A DNA stretch of 64,000 bases from M2408 sp040386975 (GCA_040386975.1 JAZKEO010000032.1:62001-126000); one strand, 5' to 3'; counted from the stretch's first letter, positions 16,338 to 25,140 are shown. Made by a program: numbers and translations. The notes: generated by a model not told the origin, from the letters alone.

Positions 16338-16765
16338 TAAAAATAAATAAGCACAGCATACCTCAAAATTTTTCCGAAGCACATAAAAAAGAATGTAAGC
16401 CACAAAGCGGTTTTAAGAAAGCCAAGAGCAATAAGTAAAGGATCTCCGATAAAAGGAATCCAAGAAAAGAAAGCTCCATAAAAACCATATTTTTGAAATT
16501 GAATCAAGAATTTGTTTTGAAAATTGACCTTTTTCAGGAAAATTTTGTTTCCGTAATAGCCTAAAAAATAGTTTGTTGTTCCACCCAAACAATTTCCAAG
16601 GGAAGCAATAAGAAGTAAAGTTAGAGGATCAAATTGTTCTAAAGAGAGAAAATAAAGAAGTATAAGTTCCGAACTAAAAGGTAAAATGGTAGCGGCTAAA
16701 AAGCAAATGAGAAATAAACCAATTAAACCGTAAGATTCAAAAAAAATCTCAGAAGATTCAAGCAT
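16334..16765 (-). CDS. YqaA-like membrane protein (VTT/DedA superfamily)
   Basis: The 143-residue, very hydrophobic protein has several membrane segments and the compact VTT-domain layout: LAATILPFSSELILLYF, then GNCLGGTTNYFLGYYG, and FSWIPFIGDPLLIALGFLK with the conserved Gly/Asp/Pro region. Related DedA proteins move lipids such as undecaprenyl phosphate, but YqaA-type function is not settled. It is the last gene of a five-gene minus-strand unit. Its start overlaps the nitrilase 3' end by 8 bases. Confidence 0.82.
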   Translation of the reverse strand: MLESSEIFFESYGLIGLFLICFLAATILPFSSELILLYFLSLEQFDPLTLLLIASLGNCLGGTTNYFLGYYGNKIFLKKVNFQNKFLIQFQKYGFYGAFFSWIPFIGDPLLIALGFLKTALWLTFFFMCFGKILRYAVLIYFY

Positions 16766-17534
16766 CTTTCAAGAAACTAAGCATCGTTCTAACATCAATT
16801 AAATCTTGTTTTTTTAAAGTGATTGTTTGAATAATTTCTTGATGTGCATTTTCTTCGTTTAATGTTTGTCCAAGTGCATCAATAACTTTTGAATCACCCG
16901 AATAAACTAAGTCTTTTCCATCTTTTCCAACGCGATTTAAACCACCGACAAAGGCTTGATTTTCAATTGCTCGAGCAACAAGTAATGATTTCCAATGGTG
17001 TGAACGTTTTTCTGGCCAATTGGCAACATACAAGCACAAATCGTAATCAATTTCACCACTTGTATCTATTTTGTTGCGGGAAATTTCAGGAAAACGTAAG
17101 TCAAAACAAATTTGAAGGTTAATTTTCCATGATTTATATTCTACAATAACTTGTTTTTTCCCAGAAGTAAAATATTCATCTTCTTTGGCTAAGGAAAATA
17201 GTTTGCGTTTGTCGTAAAGCGTATAAGTATCATCAGGAAAAACAAAAATACCACGGTTAAAAAAAACATTGTTTTCTTTTGCGATAAAAGAGGTGAAAAT
17301 CGCTGCTTTCTTTTTTTTAGCTTGATTTTTCAGCCAGTTTAAAGCTAAAGAATTATCCATTTCTTCAGCTAATTCCATAACGTTCATTGAAAAACCCGTA
17401 TGGAACATTTCGGGCAAAACAATTAAATCACTTTGCTCGATTTGTTCTAATAAACCCTCAAAATGAGCTAAATTTTGCGATTTGTCTTCCCAAAATTGAG
17501 TTGTCTGTACAAGGCTAATTTTTAAATCTTGCAT
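16758..17534 (-). CDS. Omega-amidase-like nitrilase superfamily protein (YafV/Nit2 type)
   Basis: The chosen ATG at 17534 gives 258 residues. An upstream start at 17582 lies deep inside the aminotransferase gene and would precede the conserved MQDLKISLVQTT. The catalytic Glu42 (LPEMFHTGFSM), Lys109 (YDKRKLF) and Cys143 (QICFDLRFPE) of carbon-nitrogen hydrolases are all present. YafV/Nit2 enzymes hydrolyse the omega-amide of alpha-ketoglutaramate and alpha-ketosuccinamate. The gene overlaps the upstream methionine/glutamine aminotransferase by 13 bases, which is just the partner expected for removing the keto-amide product. The substrate assignment is inference from family and context. Confidence 0.9.
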   Translation of the reverse strand: MQDLKISLVQTTQFWEDKSQNLAHFEGLLEQIEQSDLIVLPEMFHTGFSMNVMELAEEMDNSLALNWLKNQAKKKKAAIFTSFIAKENNVFFNRGIFVFPDDTYTLYDKRKLFSLAKEDEYFTSGKKQVIVEYKSWKINLQICFDLRFPEISRNKIDTSGEIDYDLCLYVANWPEKRSHHWKSLLVARAIENQAFVGGLNRVGKDGKDLVYSGDSKVIDALGQTLNEENAHQEIIQTITLKKQDLIDVRTMLSFLKDA

Positions 17535-18649
17535 AATTTGTCTGCTGCTTGTTCTAAGGTTAAATTGTCTTTTGCGAAACAAAATCGCAAAATCTGATTG
17601 TCTTCGTTTGTTTTATAGAAAACCGACATTGGAATCGCTGCTACTCCATGATTTTTGACTAAATCAACAACAAAATCTGTGTCTTTTTGTGATGTGATTT
17701 CTTTGTATGAAAGCGACTGAAAAAAACTTCCTTCTGAAGGCAAGATTTCGAATCTACTAGTCTTAATCAATTTTCTAAAATAATCGCGTTTTTCTTGGTA
17801 AAATTTACCTAATTGGCTTACATCAATCACTTGTAAATAATTTGCCAAACTCACTTGTGCAAAATTGTTTACTGAAAAAACTAAAAATTGATGTACTTTC
17901 TTAATTTCATTCATAATTATTTCAGGAGCAATTAGATAGCCTAGTTTCCAACCTGTAATGTGAAATGTTTTGCCAAATGAAGAAACAATAATTGCTCTTT
18001 CTCTAATTTCGGGAATAGAATTGATCGAAATGTGCTTTTGTTCAAAAGTAATGTATTCATAAACTTCATCTGAAAGCAAATAGATGTGTGGATTTTTTTC
18101 AAAAATCTGTTTTAAATTCTCTATATCATTGAGAGTTAATATTTTCCCAGATGGATTGTGAGGATTATTTATAATTAAAAGTTTTGTTTTAGAATTTATT
18201 GCTTTTTCAAGTTTGTTCCAATCTAAAGTAAAATCTTTTTCGAGTGAAACGTGAACACATTTTCCTCCGACCAAATCAACAGCAGGAACATAACAATCGT
18301 AAGCAGGGTCAATGATAACAACTTCATCGTCTTTAAACACCAAAGCTTGAATAGCAGTAAAAATGGCTTGAGTTGCTCCGGCGGTAACCAAAACTTCAGT
18401 TGAAAGTAAATCCCGTTGATATTGAGTTTTTGTGAGTTTAATAATTTCATCAATCAACAAAGGATTTCCTGCCATTGGAGCATATTGATGAAGGTTTTTA
18501 GATAAGTTTTCCTTAAAGATTTCAATTAATTTTTCATCAACAGGAAAATTTGGAAAACCTTGAGCCAAATTGATTGCTCCATAATCCAATGCCATTTTTG
18601 ACATAGTGGAGAAAATTGTTGTTCCTACGCTGGGAAGTTTTGATTGCAT
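17522..18649 (-). CDS. Methionine/glutamine aminotransferase (PLP class I/II, YbdL/KAT-like)
   Basis: This cytoplasmic fold-type I PLP enzyme (375 residues) shows INLAQGFPNFPVDEKL, HQYAPMAGNPLL, NNPHNPSGKILT and LLSDEVYEYI. The PLP lysine is Lys227 in SSFGKTFHITGWKLGYL, and RFCFAKDN is at the C-terminus. This pattern matches YbdL/KAT-type enzymes that transaminate the keto acid of methionine with glutamine. The adjacent nitrilase could clear the resulting keto-amide, making methionine-salvage transamination irreversible. The gene lies 13 bases after the lipoprotein gene. Confidence 0.9.
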   Translation of the reverse strand: MQSKLPSVGTTIFSTMSKMALDYGAINLAQGFPNFPVDEKLIEIFKENLSKNLHQYAPMAGNPLLIDEIIKLTKTQYQRDLLSTEVLVTAGATQAIFTAIQALVFKDDEVVIIDPAYDCYVPAVDLVGGKCVHVSLEKDFTLDWNKLEKAINSKTKLLIINNPHNPSGKILTLNDIENLKQIFEKNPHIYLLSDEVYEYITFEQKHISINSIPEIRERAIIVSSFGKTFHITGWKLGYLIAPEIIMNEIKKVHQFLVFSVNNFAQVSLANYLQVIDVSQLGKFYQEKRDYFRKLIKTSRFEILPSEGSFFQSLSYKEITSQKDTDFVVDLVKNHGVAAIPMSVFYKTNEDNQILRFCFAKDNLTLEQAADKLCKI

Positions 18650-18662
18650 TTTTGAATGTTAA

Positions 18663-19985
18663 TTAATTACAAACAGGAATTTCTTTGTTATCAAAGACGT
18701 CAATATCCTTTTTGTATTTTGTCATTAAGTCTCTTTTTTGCTCGCAGCTTAAATCTCCTTCAAGAGTTGAGTAATCCCAACTTCTGTTGTGTGAAGGAAT
18801 TGATTTAAAGTTACGCACCACAAATTCAATCCATTTTCGTTTGTCGGATTCGCCAATTGTTGGACTTGGGAATAAAAATTCATTGTTTAAGTCGTGTAAA
18901 CTTGAAGTCAAACAAGTTGATTTTTCATAATTTTCAAAAAAGACATCAAAGCTATTTTTTTCACCTAGTTGTTCTAAAATTTTGAAATAATCACTTAAAG
19001 TATTGAGTTGATTTGAACTCAATTTACAAGGGTTTTTAATTTTTTTGAGTAAATTATTTTTCAAATCATTTTTAATTTTCTCAGCAATTAAAATATCACT
19101 TTTTTCAAATCGCCTTGAAAAATAACTTAAATCACCATTTGATAGAAACATTTTTAATTGAAATTCATCTTCTTTGACAACTTCCTGCATGCCACCAATT
19201 GCGTGAAGTTTAGAAATAAATTGGTCTGTATCAAGTTCTTGTTTTTTGTTTTTCAATGATTTCAAAGCGTTTTTTTGCCAATTTTTATCTTTCGAACAGT
19301 GTTTTATAATGGATTTCTGATACGTTTTATTTTCAAAAATCTCTTCTTTGGCAATAGAATAACTTAACTCATAATTTAATTCATCACTAGCAGGAATTTT
19401 CATCAAAATATCATGTAATTTTTTGTCAGAAATAAGTAGTTTTTTTGTTCCAGTAATGTGTTTTAATAAATCTTCTCGTGCGTTGGCTAATTTTGTTAAA
19501 TTCAACTTAGAAAAATCTGAATATTCAAACCCATTTTCTTCCAAGGGATAGTGAACTAAAAAGCTCTCTCTCTTAAAAGTTGAAAAAACACCTACCGTTT
19601 CATTTTTATAAGCAACAGCAAAATGGTCGCGTTTTTTAGAGCGTTTGATTTTTAATTCTTTAAGAAAATCATCTAAATCAGCATCTTTATTGCACGGAAA
19701 TTCAAAAATCTCAATCATTGATTTTCCATCACTTACAGAAGCATAAATGGCATAATCGTAGGATACATTTCTGTTTACTGGTCCAGATTGTCTGTTTAAA
19801 GTAAAAATTCCATTTTGACGTGTAAATGTTCTAATTTCCTTTAATTCAAAAAGTAAGTTTTGCTGTTTTCCCGCGTGAATAAAAGTATAGTTTTGGGAAT
19901 CGATAACGCTTTTTGTAACGAATGATCCATTACATGATTGCAGTATAAAAATTAAAATCAAAAGGGAGTAAAGTACTTTTTTCAT
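18663..19985 (-). CDS. Lipoprotein of unknown function
   Basis: The 440-residue protein has a lipoprotein signal (LLILIFILQSC, Cys at 18) and so is probably anchored in the envelope. Residues 25-150 look beta-rich (DYAIYASVSDGKSMIEIFEF), while the rest is helical and charged. No catalytic motif or named family is recognised. Its start overlaps the exonuclease stop by 4 bases (ATGA), and the aminotransferase follows by 13 bases, so it sits in the middle of the five-gene unit. What an envelope protein does in this unit is not clear. Confidence 0.75.
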   Translation of the reverse strand: MKKVLYSLLILIFILQSCNGSFVTKSVIDSQNYTFIHAGKQQNLLFELKEIRTFTRQNGIFTLNRQSGPVNRNVSYDYAIYASVSDGKSMIEIFEFPCNKDADLDDFLKELKIKRSKKRDHFAVAYKNETVGVFSTFKRESFLVHYPLEENGFEYSDFSKLNLTKLANAREDLLKHITGTKKLLISDKKLHDILMKIPASDELNYELSYSIAKEEIFENKTYQKSIIKHCSKDKNWQKNALKSLKNKKQELDTDQFISKLHAIGGMQEVVKEDEFQLKMFLSNGDLSYFSRRFEKSDILIAEKIKNDLKNNLLKKIKNPCKLSSNQLNTLSDYFKILEQLGEKNSFDVFFENYEKSTCLTSSLHDLNNEFLFPSPTIGESDKRKWIEFVVRNFKSIPSHNRSWDYSTLEGDLSCEQKRDLMTKYKKDIDVFDNKEIPVCN

Positions 19986-20761
19986 GACTCTGAGAAATAA
20001 ATTTCGTCTTCTTGTAGCAAGGAATCTCCTCGCATTTTCAAAAATAATTGCGTTAAAGCCAAGACATCTTTTTCACAATACGTTTTAATTCGCTCTAATC
20101 CAGATGCGTAAATATCTTTTTCATTTTGATAATAAACTCTAGCAACATCGGCTCCAGAAATATCATCTTTTGGTGTTGGAATTCCGAAAACGTGACACAA
20201 AAGAGAAAGCGAAGTATAAGCTTTGTAATCGCCAAATTTCCATAACTCCATTGTGTCTAAATGAGCAATTTCCCACGGTTTTTTACCAGCAATATCAAGT
20301 GTAAAAGGAAGTTTCATTCCGTTTATTAATAATCTTCTACAAATGTATGGAAAATCAAATTCTTTGGCATTGTGTCCGCATAAAATATGGTAAGGAGTAT
20401 TGTAATTTTCATCCAATAATTTCACGAATCCTTTTAATAAAGTTTCTTCGTCATCATGGTAAAATGATTTTAAACGTAATTGTTTTCCTGTTCTACTTTC
20501 ACGAACAAAACCAACAGTGATACAAATTATTTTACCAAATTCAGCTAAAATTCCACCTGTTTGCTTAAAAACTTCTTCGTGAATTTCGTCTTCAGTTTTA
20601 TTTTTAAAATTTTCATCTGAGCTGATACTCGCAAATTTACTTCTGTTTTTTAGAGCAAATAACTTTTTTGAAGTTTCGTCCATTTCAGTAAAAGATGAGG
20701 TTTGTGGAACGGTTTCGATATCGAGGAATAATACTTTTTCGAGTTGAACTTTTTCTAACAT
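19982..20761 (-). CDS. DnaQ-like 3'-5' exonuclease (PolB-type exonuclease 2 family)
   Basis: The 259-residue protein is a stand-alone RNase H-like exonuclease. The three metal-binding motifs are visible: FLDIETV (Asp14, Glu16), GHNAKEFDFPYICRR with Asp136, and YCEKDVLALTQLF with Asp232. It resembles the family of single-domain exonucleases related to the proofreading domain of family B polymerases, common in Bacteroidota. The substrate is probably DNA ends, but no polymerase partner is nearby. It is the first gene of the five-gene minus-strand unit ending at 16334. Confidence 0.88.
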   Translation of the reverse strand: MLEKVQLEKVLFLDIETVPQTSSFTEMDETSKKLFALKNRSKFASISSDENFKNKTEDEIHEEVFKQTGGILAEFGKIICITVGFVRESRTGKQLRLKSFYHDDEETLLKGFVKLLDENYNTPYHILCGHNAKEFDFPYICRRLLINGMKLPFTLDIAGKKPWEIAHLDTMELWKFGDYKAYTSLSLLCHVFGIPTPKDDISGADVARVYYQNEKDIYASGLERIKTYCEKDVLALTQLFLKMRGDSLLQEDEIYFSES

Positions 20762-20853
20762 AGTTTTAAATTTGATTTAGGTTTATTGTAATATGAAATT
20801 AAGAAGAAAAATTGAAATAGCAAATAAAATTACAAGAGTTTTTAAATGATTTT

Positions 20854-20960
20854 GTTTTGTATCGCAAAGAACAGCAAAGAAAAACGAAGAGTTCGCAAAA
20901 TTTTTTTGTTATCTCTTAGCGTTCTTAGCGAAAACTTGGCAGAACTTTGCGATACAAAAC
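20854..20960. repeat. 'ctttgcgatacaaaac' dispersed repeat, copy 2, with perfect 16-bp terminal inverted repeats
   Basis: GTTTTGTATCGCAAAG (20854-20869) and CTTTGCGATACAAAAC (20945-20960) are exact inverted copies. Between them are imperfectly complementary tracts such as CAGCAAAGAAAAACGAAGAG and CTTAGCGTTCTTAGCGAAAA, so the 107-base element can fold end to end. It fills half of the gap between the exonuclease and the response-regulator stop codon and has no ORF. Confidence 0.8.
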
Positions 20961-20976
20961 CCCAAAATCCCAAATT

Positions 20977-21663
20977 TCATGAAACAAACTTATATCCAAC
21001 ACCGCGAATACTATGAAAATGCATAGGGTTTTTTGGATCTTTTTCGAAAATTTTTCTAAAAGCTAAAATGTAATTGTCGATTGTTCTCGAAGTTGGATAT
21101 TGATCGTCTTTCCAAAGTGCATCCAAAATTTCTTCACGAGAAACGACTAAGTTTTCTTTAGAGTGGAATAATTTTAAGAATTCAATTTCACGTTTTGTAA
21201 GTTCCGTTTGAAAATTTTCTTTGTTGTTTTTAACTATGAAAGTTGTAAAATCGATTTCAAAATCACCAATTTTAATGTGACTTAACAATTCATTTTGATT
21301 TTCAACTCCATCGATTAAAATCTGAACTCTTAAAAGCAATTCTTCTAAATCAAAAGGTTTTGGTAAATAATCGTTTGCTCCTAATTTTAAGCCTAAAATT
21401 CGATCTTGTGTTGTGCCTTTAGCTGAAAGAAATAAAATGGGAACTTTTGAATATTTACGAATTTCCTTGCAAATTGTTAAACCGCTGACTTCTGGTAACA
21501 TCACATCTAAAATCACCAGAGAAAATTTATCCATATCTGAAGCTTGTAAAAAAGCTTCTGTGCCATGTTGAATGGTGTCAACTGAAAAACCTTCTAACTC
21601 AAGATTCATCTTGATTAAATCAGAAAGACTTTCTTCGTCTTCTATGAGGCAAATGGATTTCAT
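20977..21663 (-). CDS. OmpR/PhoB-family response regulator
   Basis: The 228-residue protein has a receiver domain (LIEDEESLSDLI with the acidic pair, phospho-acceptor Asp53 in VILDVMLPEVSG, conserved Lys in LPKPFDLEELLLR). A winged-helix DNA-binding domain follows (TKREIEFLKLFHSKENLVVSREEILDALW, TIDNYILAFRKIFEKDPKNP, IRGVGYKF). No histidine kinase gene adjoins it, so its sensor must lie elsewhere. It follows the M1 peptidase gene by 21 bases and may be its operon partner. Confidence 0.92.
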   Translation of the reverse strand: MKSICLIEDEESLSDLIKMNLELEGFSVDTIQHGTEAFLQASDMDKFSLVILDVMLPEVSGLTICKEIRKYSKVPILFLSAKGTTQDRILGLKLGANDYLPKPFDLEELLLRVQILIDGVENQNELLSHIKIGDFEIDFTTFIVKNNKENFQTELTKREIEFLKLFHSKENLVVSREEILDALWKDDQYPTSRTIDNYILAFRKIFEKDPKNPMHFHSIRGVGYKFVS

Positions 21664-21684
21664 TAAAAGTTAATTTTAACAAAT

Positions 21685-23316
21685 TTAAGAATGTTTTTTA
21701 TTTCTCATCAATCTAACTTTTTTCAGATCCACATAAAAGTTTGGATCAAGAAGCAATTTTTGTTTTTTATTCCAATTTCCACCATTTTTCCATTCTGTTC
21801 TTGGCTCAATAAAATCACTATTGGAAATTTTAACTTTCATATCAAATTGCTCTACACAGTTTGACCAACGATAATAAAGTTGTCCTTTTTTTACTTTGTA
21901 TTCTAAAATTGGAAGCTTATTGGTTCGCAAATATTGGTCAAAAATTTTTGAAAAATTGATTCCTGTAAAATTAGAAATGTAGGTTTCAATTTGTTCGGTC
22001 GTTACCGTTTTATGATAAAAATCTTTGTTTAAGCCACGAAGTAAAAGTCTAAATTTTTCATCGTTTTGAATGATTTGTCTAATGGTGTGAATCATATTTG
22101 CGCCCTTGTAATACATATCACCACTTCCTTCGTTTCTCACATCATATTTACCAATAATTGGTCTATCATTTTTGATGTTTTTACGAAGACCAATCACATA
22201 TTCGTTTCCTGCTTGTTTTCCATAGAAAGATTCTGTAAAAAGTGTCTCCGAATAATTGGTAAAGGACTCGTGAATCCACATATCGGCAACATCTTTTGAT
22301 GAAATATTGTTTCCAAACCATTCGTGTCCGCTTTCGTGAACAATGATAAAATCCCATTTTAAACCCCAACCAGATGAACTCAAATCCTTTCCGTAATACC
22401 CATTCTGAAAACCGTTTCCGTAAGCGATGCCACTTTGGTGTTCCATTCCCAAATACGGAGATTGAATGAGTTTGTATGTGTCTTCGTAAAAAGGATAAGG
22501 ACCAAACCAGTTTTCAAAACTTTGAAGCATATTTTTTACTTGTTTAAATTGCTCTTTTGCTTTTTCAAACTCGTAATCCAAAACCCAATATGAACAAGTT
22601 AATTCTCCTTTTTCACCCGAATAATTTTCAGTCCAATTGACATAATGACCAATATTTGGAATGATGTTGTATGAATTTATTGGATTTTTCACCTTCCAAG
22701 TTACAGCTTTTTTGTGGTTTTGTTGTTCAAAACTTGAAAGTCTTTTTCCATTTGAAACAGCTTGTAAAAAGGTTGAGATTGTCATTGTTAGCTCAGAACC
22801 ATCTTCTGGTTCATCAGCTCCATAATCTTTACAAGGAAACCAAGAACTTGCTCCAATTCCTTGACAAGCGACTGACATCCAGGGACGACCTAATTTATCT
22901 CTTCCCCAAATCCAACCACCATCCCAAGGTGGATTTTTAGCTTCTTTTGGTGTTCCTGAATAGTAAATATAGATGTTGTGATTTCTATTTTCATTTAATT
23001 TTGATTCAAAGTCGATATAATAAATATCCCCTAATCGAGTTGCTTTCAATTTTTTTCCCTCAAAAATAACGGAATCAATTACTAGTGGATTTTGTAAATC
23101 AATTTGTATTCTTTTTTGTTCCGATAAAACAGAAAAATAGATCTTTGAACTACCTTTGATTGTTTTTGAATCAAAATCTGGTTCAACAGATATTTCGTAT
23201 TTTTCTACATTCCACCAAGCTCTTTCGGGAGTATTTGAACCCATTAAAGAATCTTGTTGCGTGAATTTTTGTGCAAAAAATAGACTAGGGAAGAATAAAA
23301 ATAGAAGTGTTTTCAT
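21685..23316 (-). CDS. M1 family metallopeptidase (aminopeptidase), secreted
   Basis: The 543-residue protein has a signal peptide ending at FFAQ. The N-terminal beta-rich domain (about 35-235) is of the aminopeptidase N/LTA4H type. The exopeptidase motif is GMEHQSG (290-296) and the zinc site is HESGHEWFGNN (His327, Glu328, His331) with Glu350 in WIHESFTNYSE. M1 enzymes remove N-terminal residues from peptides. It lacks the long C-terminal helical domain of full-size members, a short form I believe is usual for secreted Bacteroidota M1 peptidases. A response regulator follows by 21 bases. Confidence 0.93.
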   Translation of the reverse strand: MKTLLFLFFPSLFFAQKFTQQDSLMGSNTPERAWWNVEKYEISVEPDFDSKTIKGSSKIYFSVLSEQKRIQIDLQNPLVIDSVIFEGKKLKATRLGDIYYIDFESKLNENRNHNIYIYYSGTPKEAKNPPWDGGWIWGRDKLGRPWMSVACQGIGASSWFPCKDYGADEPEDGSELTMTISTFLQAVSNGKRLSSFEQQNHKKAVTWKVKNPINSYNIIPNIGHYVNWTENYSGEKGELTCSYWVLDYEFEKAKEQFKQVKNMLQSFENWFGPYPFYEDTYKLIQSPYLGMEHQSGIAYGNGFQNGYYGKDLSSSGWGLKWDFIIVHESGHEWFGNNISSKDVADMWIHESFTNYSETLFTESFYGKQAGNEYVIGLRKNIKNDRPIIGKYDVRNEGSGDMYYKGANMIHTIRQIIQNDEKFRLLLRGLNKDFYHKTVTTEQIETYISNFTGINFSKIFDQYLRTNKLPILEYKVKKGQLYYRWSNCVEQFDMKVKISNSDFIEPRTEWKNGGNWNKKQKLLLDPNFYVDLKKVRLMRNKKHS

Positions 23317-23412
23317 GTTTCAAATATAATATTTGTTACTGATGTAATTAATAAAAATTTAAAACTAAAAAGACACTTCTATCCACTATTCAAACTATAA
23401 TCTATAAAAAAT

Positions 23413-23919
23413 TTAACGATGTCCTTTTCCATGTCCTCCTTTATGACCACCACCTTTTCCTGAATTTCCTTTATTGTGATGTTTAACTGGCGATGATTTT
23501 TGATGTGTTCGGTAAGGAGAAACTTGCTTTTTATGAGCATTTTTGTTTTTTATAATTACTTGCTTGCCATGGTAATTTTTATACTTTGCATATTTAACTT
23601 TATGAGATTTAAAGTGTAAATATGGACTAGGTCCATTAAGGACAACCTTGTACCCAGAATAGATATCGTAGTGATTACACCAAGAAGGTAAGGATGAAAC
23701 CCAAATCCATTGATTCCCATGAAAATAAATGTACTTGCGGTCTGGTACACTGTAATACATTTCAATGTCAGGCAAATAATAATATTCTACGTAATCGTAG
23801 CCTACTGGACCCCAAACTGGTTGCGTATTCAAATTAATGTTTACACTAATTTGGGATTTTACTTCCGGAGATAATAACAAACATGCTATGATTCCCCAAG
23901 TTATAGCGAACTTTTTCAT
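23413..23919 (-). CDS. Small secreted protein with aromatic core and Gly/His/Lys-rich tail
   Basis: The 168-residue protein has a signal peptide (cleavage near EVKSQ). A Tyr/Trp-rich middle follows: VWGPVGYDYVEYYYLPDIEMYY, then KYIYFHGNQWIWVSSLP and YSGYKVVL. I recall similar YYYLPE-type secreted proteins from other Bacteroidota, of unknown function. The tail from about 105 is basic and ends in GKGGGHKGGHGKGHR, which could bind metal or polyanions. It stands alone and is divergent from the glycine-zipper lipoprotein gene across 371 bases. Confidence 0.78.
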   Translation of the reverse strand: MKKFAITWGIIACLLLSPEVKSQISVNINLNTQPVWGPVGYDYVEYYYLPDIEMYYSVPDRKYIYFHGNQWIWVSSLPSWCNHYDIYSGYKVVLNGPSPYLHFKSHKVKYAKYKNYHGKQVIIKNKNAHKKQVSPYRTHQKSSPVKHHNKGNSGKGGGHKGGHGKGHR

Positions 23920-24076
23920 GACACTTTATTTTAATTTATAAAGTGTATGACAATAGTTGTTCCTAGAATTTTTAATTAAATATATAATTGATTGTCAATG
24001 TATTAAATAAAATTATTAGGTTTAGTATTTCCCATAATGGAAAGGATTTTTCCATTTTGAAAGTTATTTAAAAACA

Positions 24077-24110
24077 AAAGCCTTAAATTTTCGAAGAAAA
24101 ATAAGGCTTT
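24077..24110. other. Hairpin AAAGCCTTA / TAAGGCTTT in divergent gap
   Basis: A 9-bp perfect stem (24077-24085 with 24102-24110) encloses AATTTTCGAAGAAAAA, itself partly self-complementary. It lies in the 371-base gap between two divergently transcribed envelope genes, where a terminator is not expected. A similar hairpin with the same TTTCCGAAGAAAA-like loop lies at 25141-25170. I see no other gene or site in 23920-24290. Confidence 0.55.
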
Positions 24111-24290
24111 AAGTTACTAATTTAGTTTGAATATATCTTGTTAAGTAATTATCCAAGACGTATTTATTTTGTAAAAGTGTGATTTATATAATTTTATACA
24201 AAAGTTGTGTAACTATATCCATCTCTTGTTTAGCTAATTTTGTCATGTAAAAGACTAGGAATTCTTCCTATATCTAATAAATAAAATCAT

Positions 24291-24737
24291 ATGATAAAGT
24301 ATTTAATGATCTTGAGCGTACTAGCTTTAGCTGCTTGTAACAATTCAAAGACAAAAGAAGATTTGGCCATTGAGGCAATAGAACAAGACAAAGAGATTCT
24401 TCAGGAAACAATCGATTCAGAGGACGCTGTAAGTGTGGAAACAACAAATAATCATGTCTATTCTACTTCTAGTCCAAGTGGTGCCCCAAACCAAAACACA
24501 AGCACGGAGACAACAAACACTTCAGAGACTACTGAGAAAAAGAGAATGAGTAATAAGACAAAAGGAGCATTAATTGGAGCTGGAGCTGGTATAGTTGGCG
24601 GTGCTGCAACAGGTGCAGCTGTCAGCAAAAAAAACAAAGGAAAAGGAGCTGTGGTAGGAGGTCTTATCGGTGGTGCTGTTGGAGCAGGCGTAGGTTATGG
24701 AATAGGTGCAAAAAAGGATAATGATACACTTAAATGA
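24291..24737 (+). CDS. Glycine-zipper lipoprotein
   Basis: The 148-residue protein has a lipobox (LALAAC, Cys at about 16), an acidic Ser/Thr-rich linker, and a glycine-zipper region from about 90. That region is KGALIGAGAGIVGGAATGA and GAVVGGLIGGAVGAGVGYG, with two Gly/Ala-rich hydrophobic segments separated by a short Lys-rich turn. Glycine-zipper lipoproteins (SlyB/YMGG-like) sit in the envelope and are often induced by stress, but the exact role is unknown. It is monocistronic. Confidence 0.82.
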   Translation: MIKYLMILSVLALAACNNSKTKEDLAIEAIEQDKEILQETIDSEDAVSVETTNNHVYSTSSPSGAPNQNTSTETTNTSETTEKKRMSNKTKGALIGAGAGIVGGAATGAAVSKKNKGKGAVVGGLIGGAVGAGVGYGIGAKKDNDTLK

Positions 24738-24966
24738 AAACCAGTTTTATGGGCTCGAAGGCGATGCAAGGCGACTAATTGTTCATTTTTTATAAATTGA
24801 ATAAATACAACGTTCTGTTTTTCCGAACTCTAAAAAAGTAATATCTAGTAATTGATGATGTACAAACATTTTTCAACATAATTCATACAAAACTGACATC
24901 TTCCGACATTATGGTAATCTATCCCAGATAGTCTCTATAACTTACTATCAATAAAAGATAGATTAG

Positions 24967-25101
24967 ATGGAACGAGAAAGAAAAGTATCGATTGAGCACA
25001 GTAAAAAGATGTTGAATAAACTAGGTTTATTTTCAAATACAACAGGATATAATTTAGAAATTCCGCACACCAAAATCGCACACCTCAATTTTATACCGTA
25101 A
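24967..25101 (+). CDS. Possible 44-residue ORF, doubtful
   Basis: ATG at 24967 opens 44 codons ending TAA at 25101, starting MERERKVSIEHSKKMLNKLG. Composition is plausible for protein, but no family is recognised and there is no clear promoter. It may be a real small gene, a decayed gene remnant near the tRNA, or chance. The surrounding gap 24738-25215 otherwise shows only short inverted repeats. Confidence 0.25.
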   Translation: MERERKVSIEHSKKMLNKLGLFSNTTGYNLEIPHTKIAHLNFIP

Positions 25102-25140
25102 AATTTACCCTTAATAATCCTTGATTCTTTAAAAAGAAAT

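Noticed and set aside
17535..17582. Upstream start of the nitrilase gene
   Set aside because: It lies inside the aminotransferase coding region; the conserved MQDLKISLVQ start at 17534 fits the family.
20854..20960. Insertion sequence
   Set aside because: Terminal inverted repeats are present but there is no transposase and the element is only 107 bases; at most a non-autonomous repeat.
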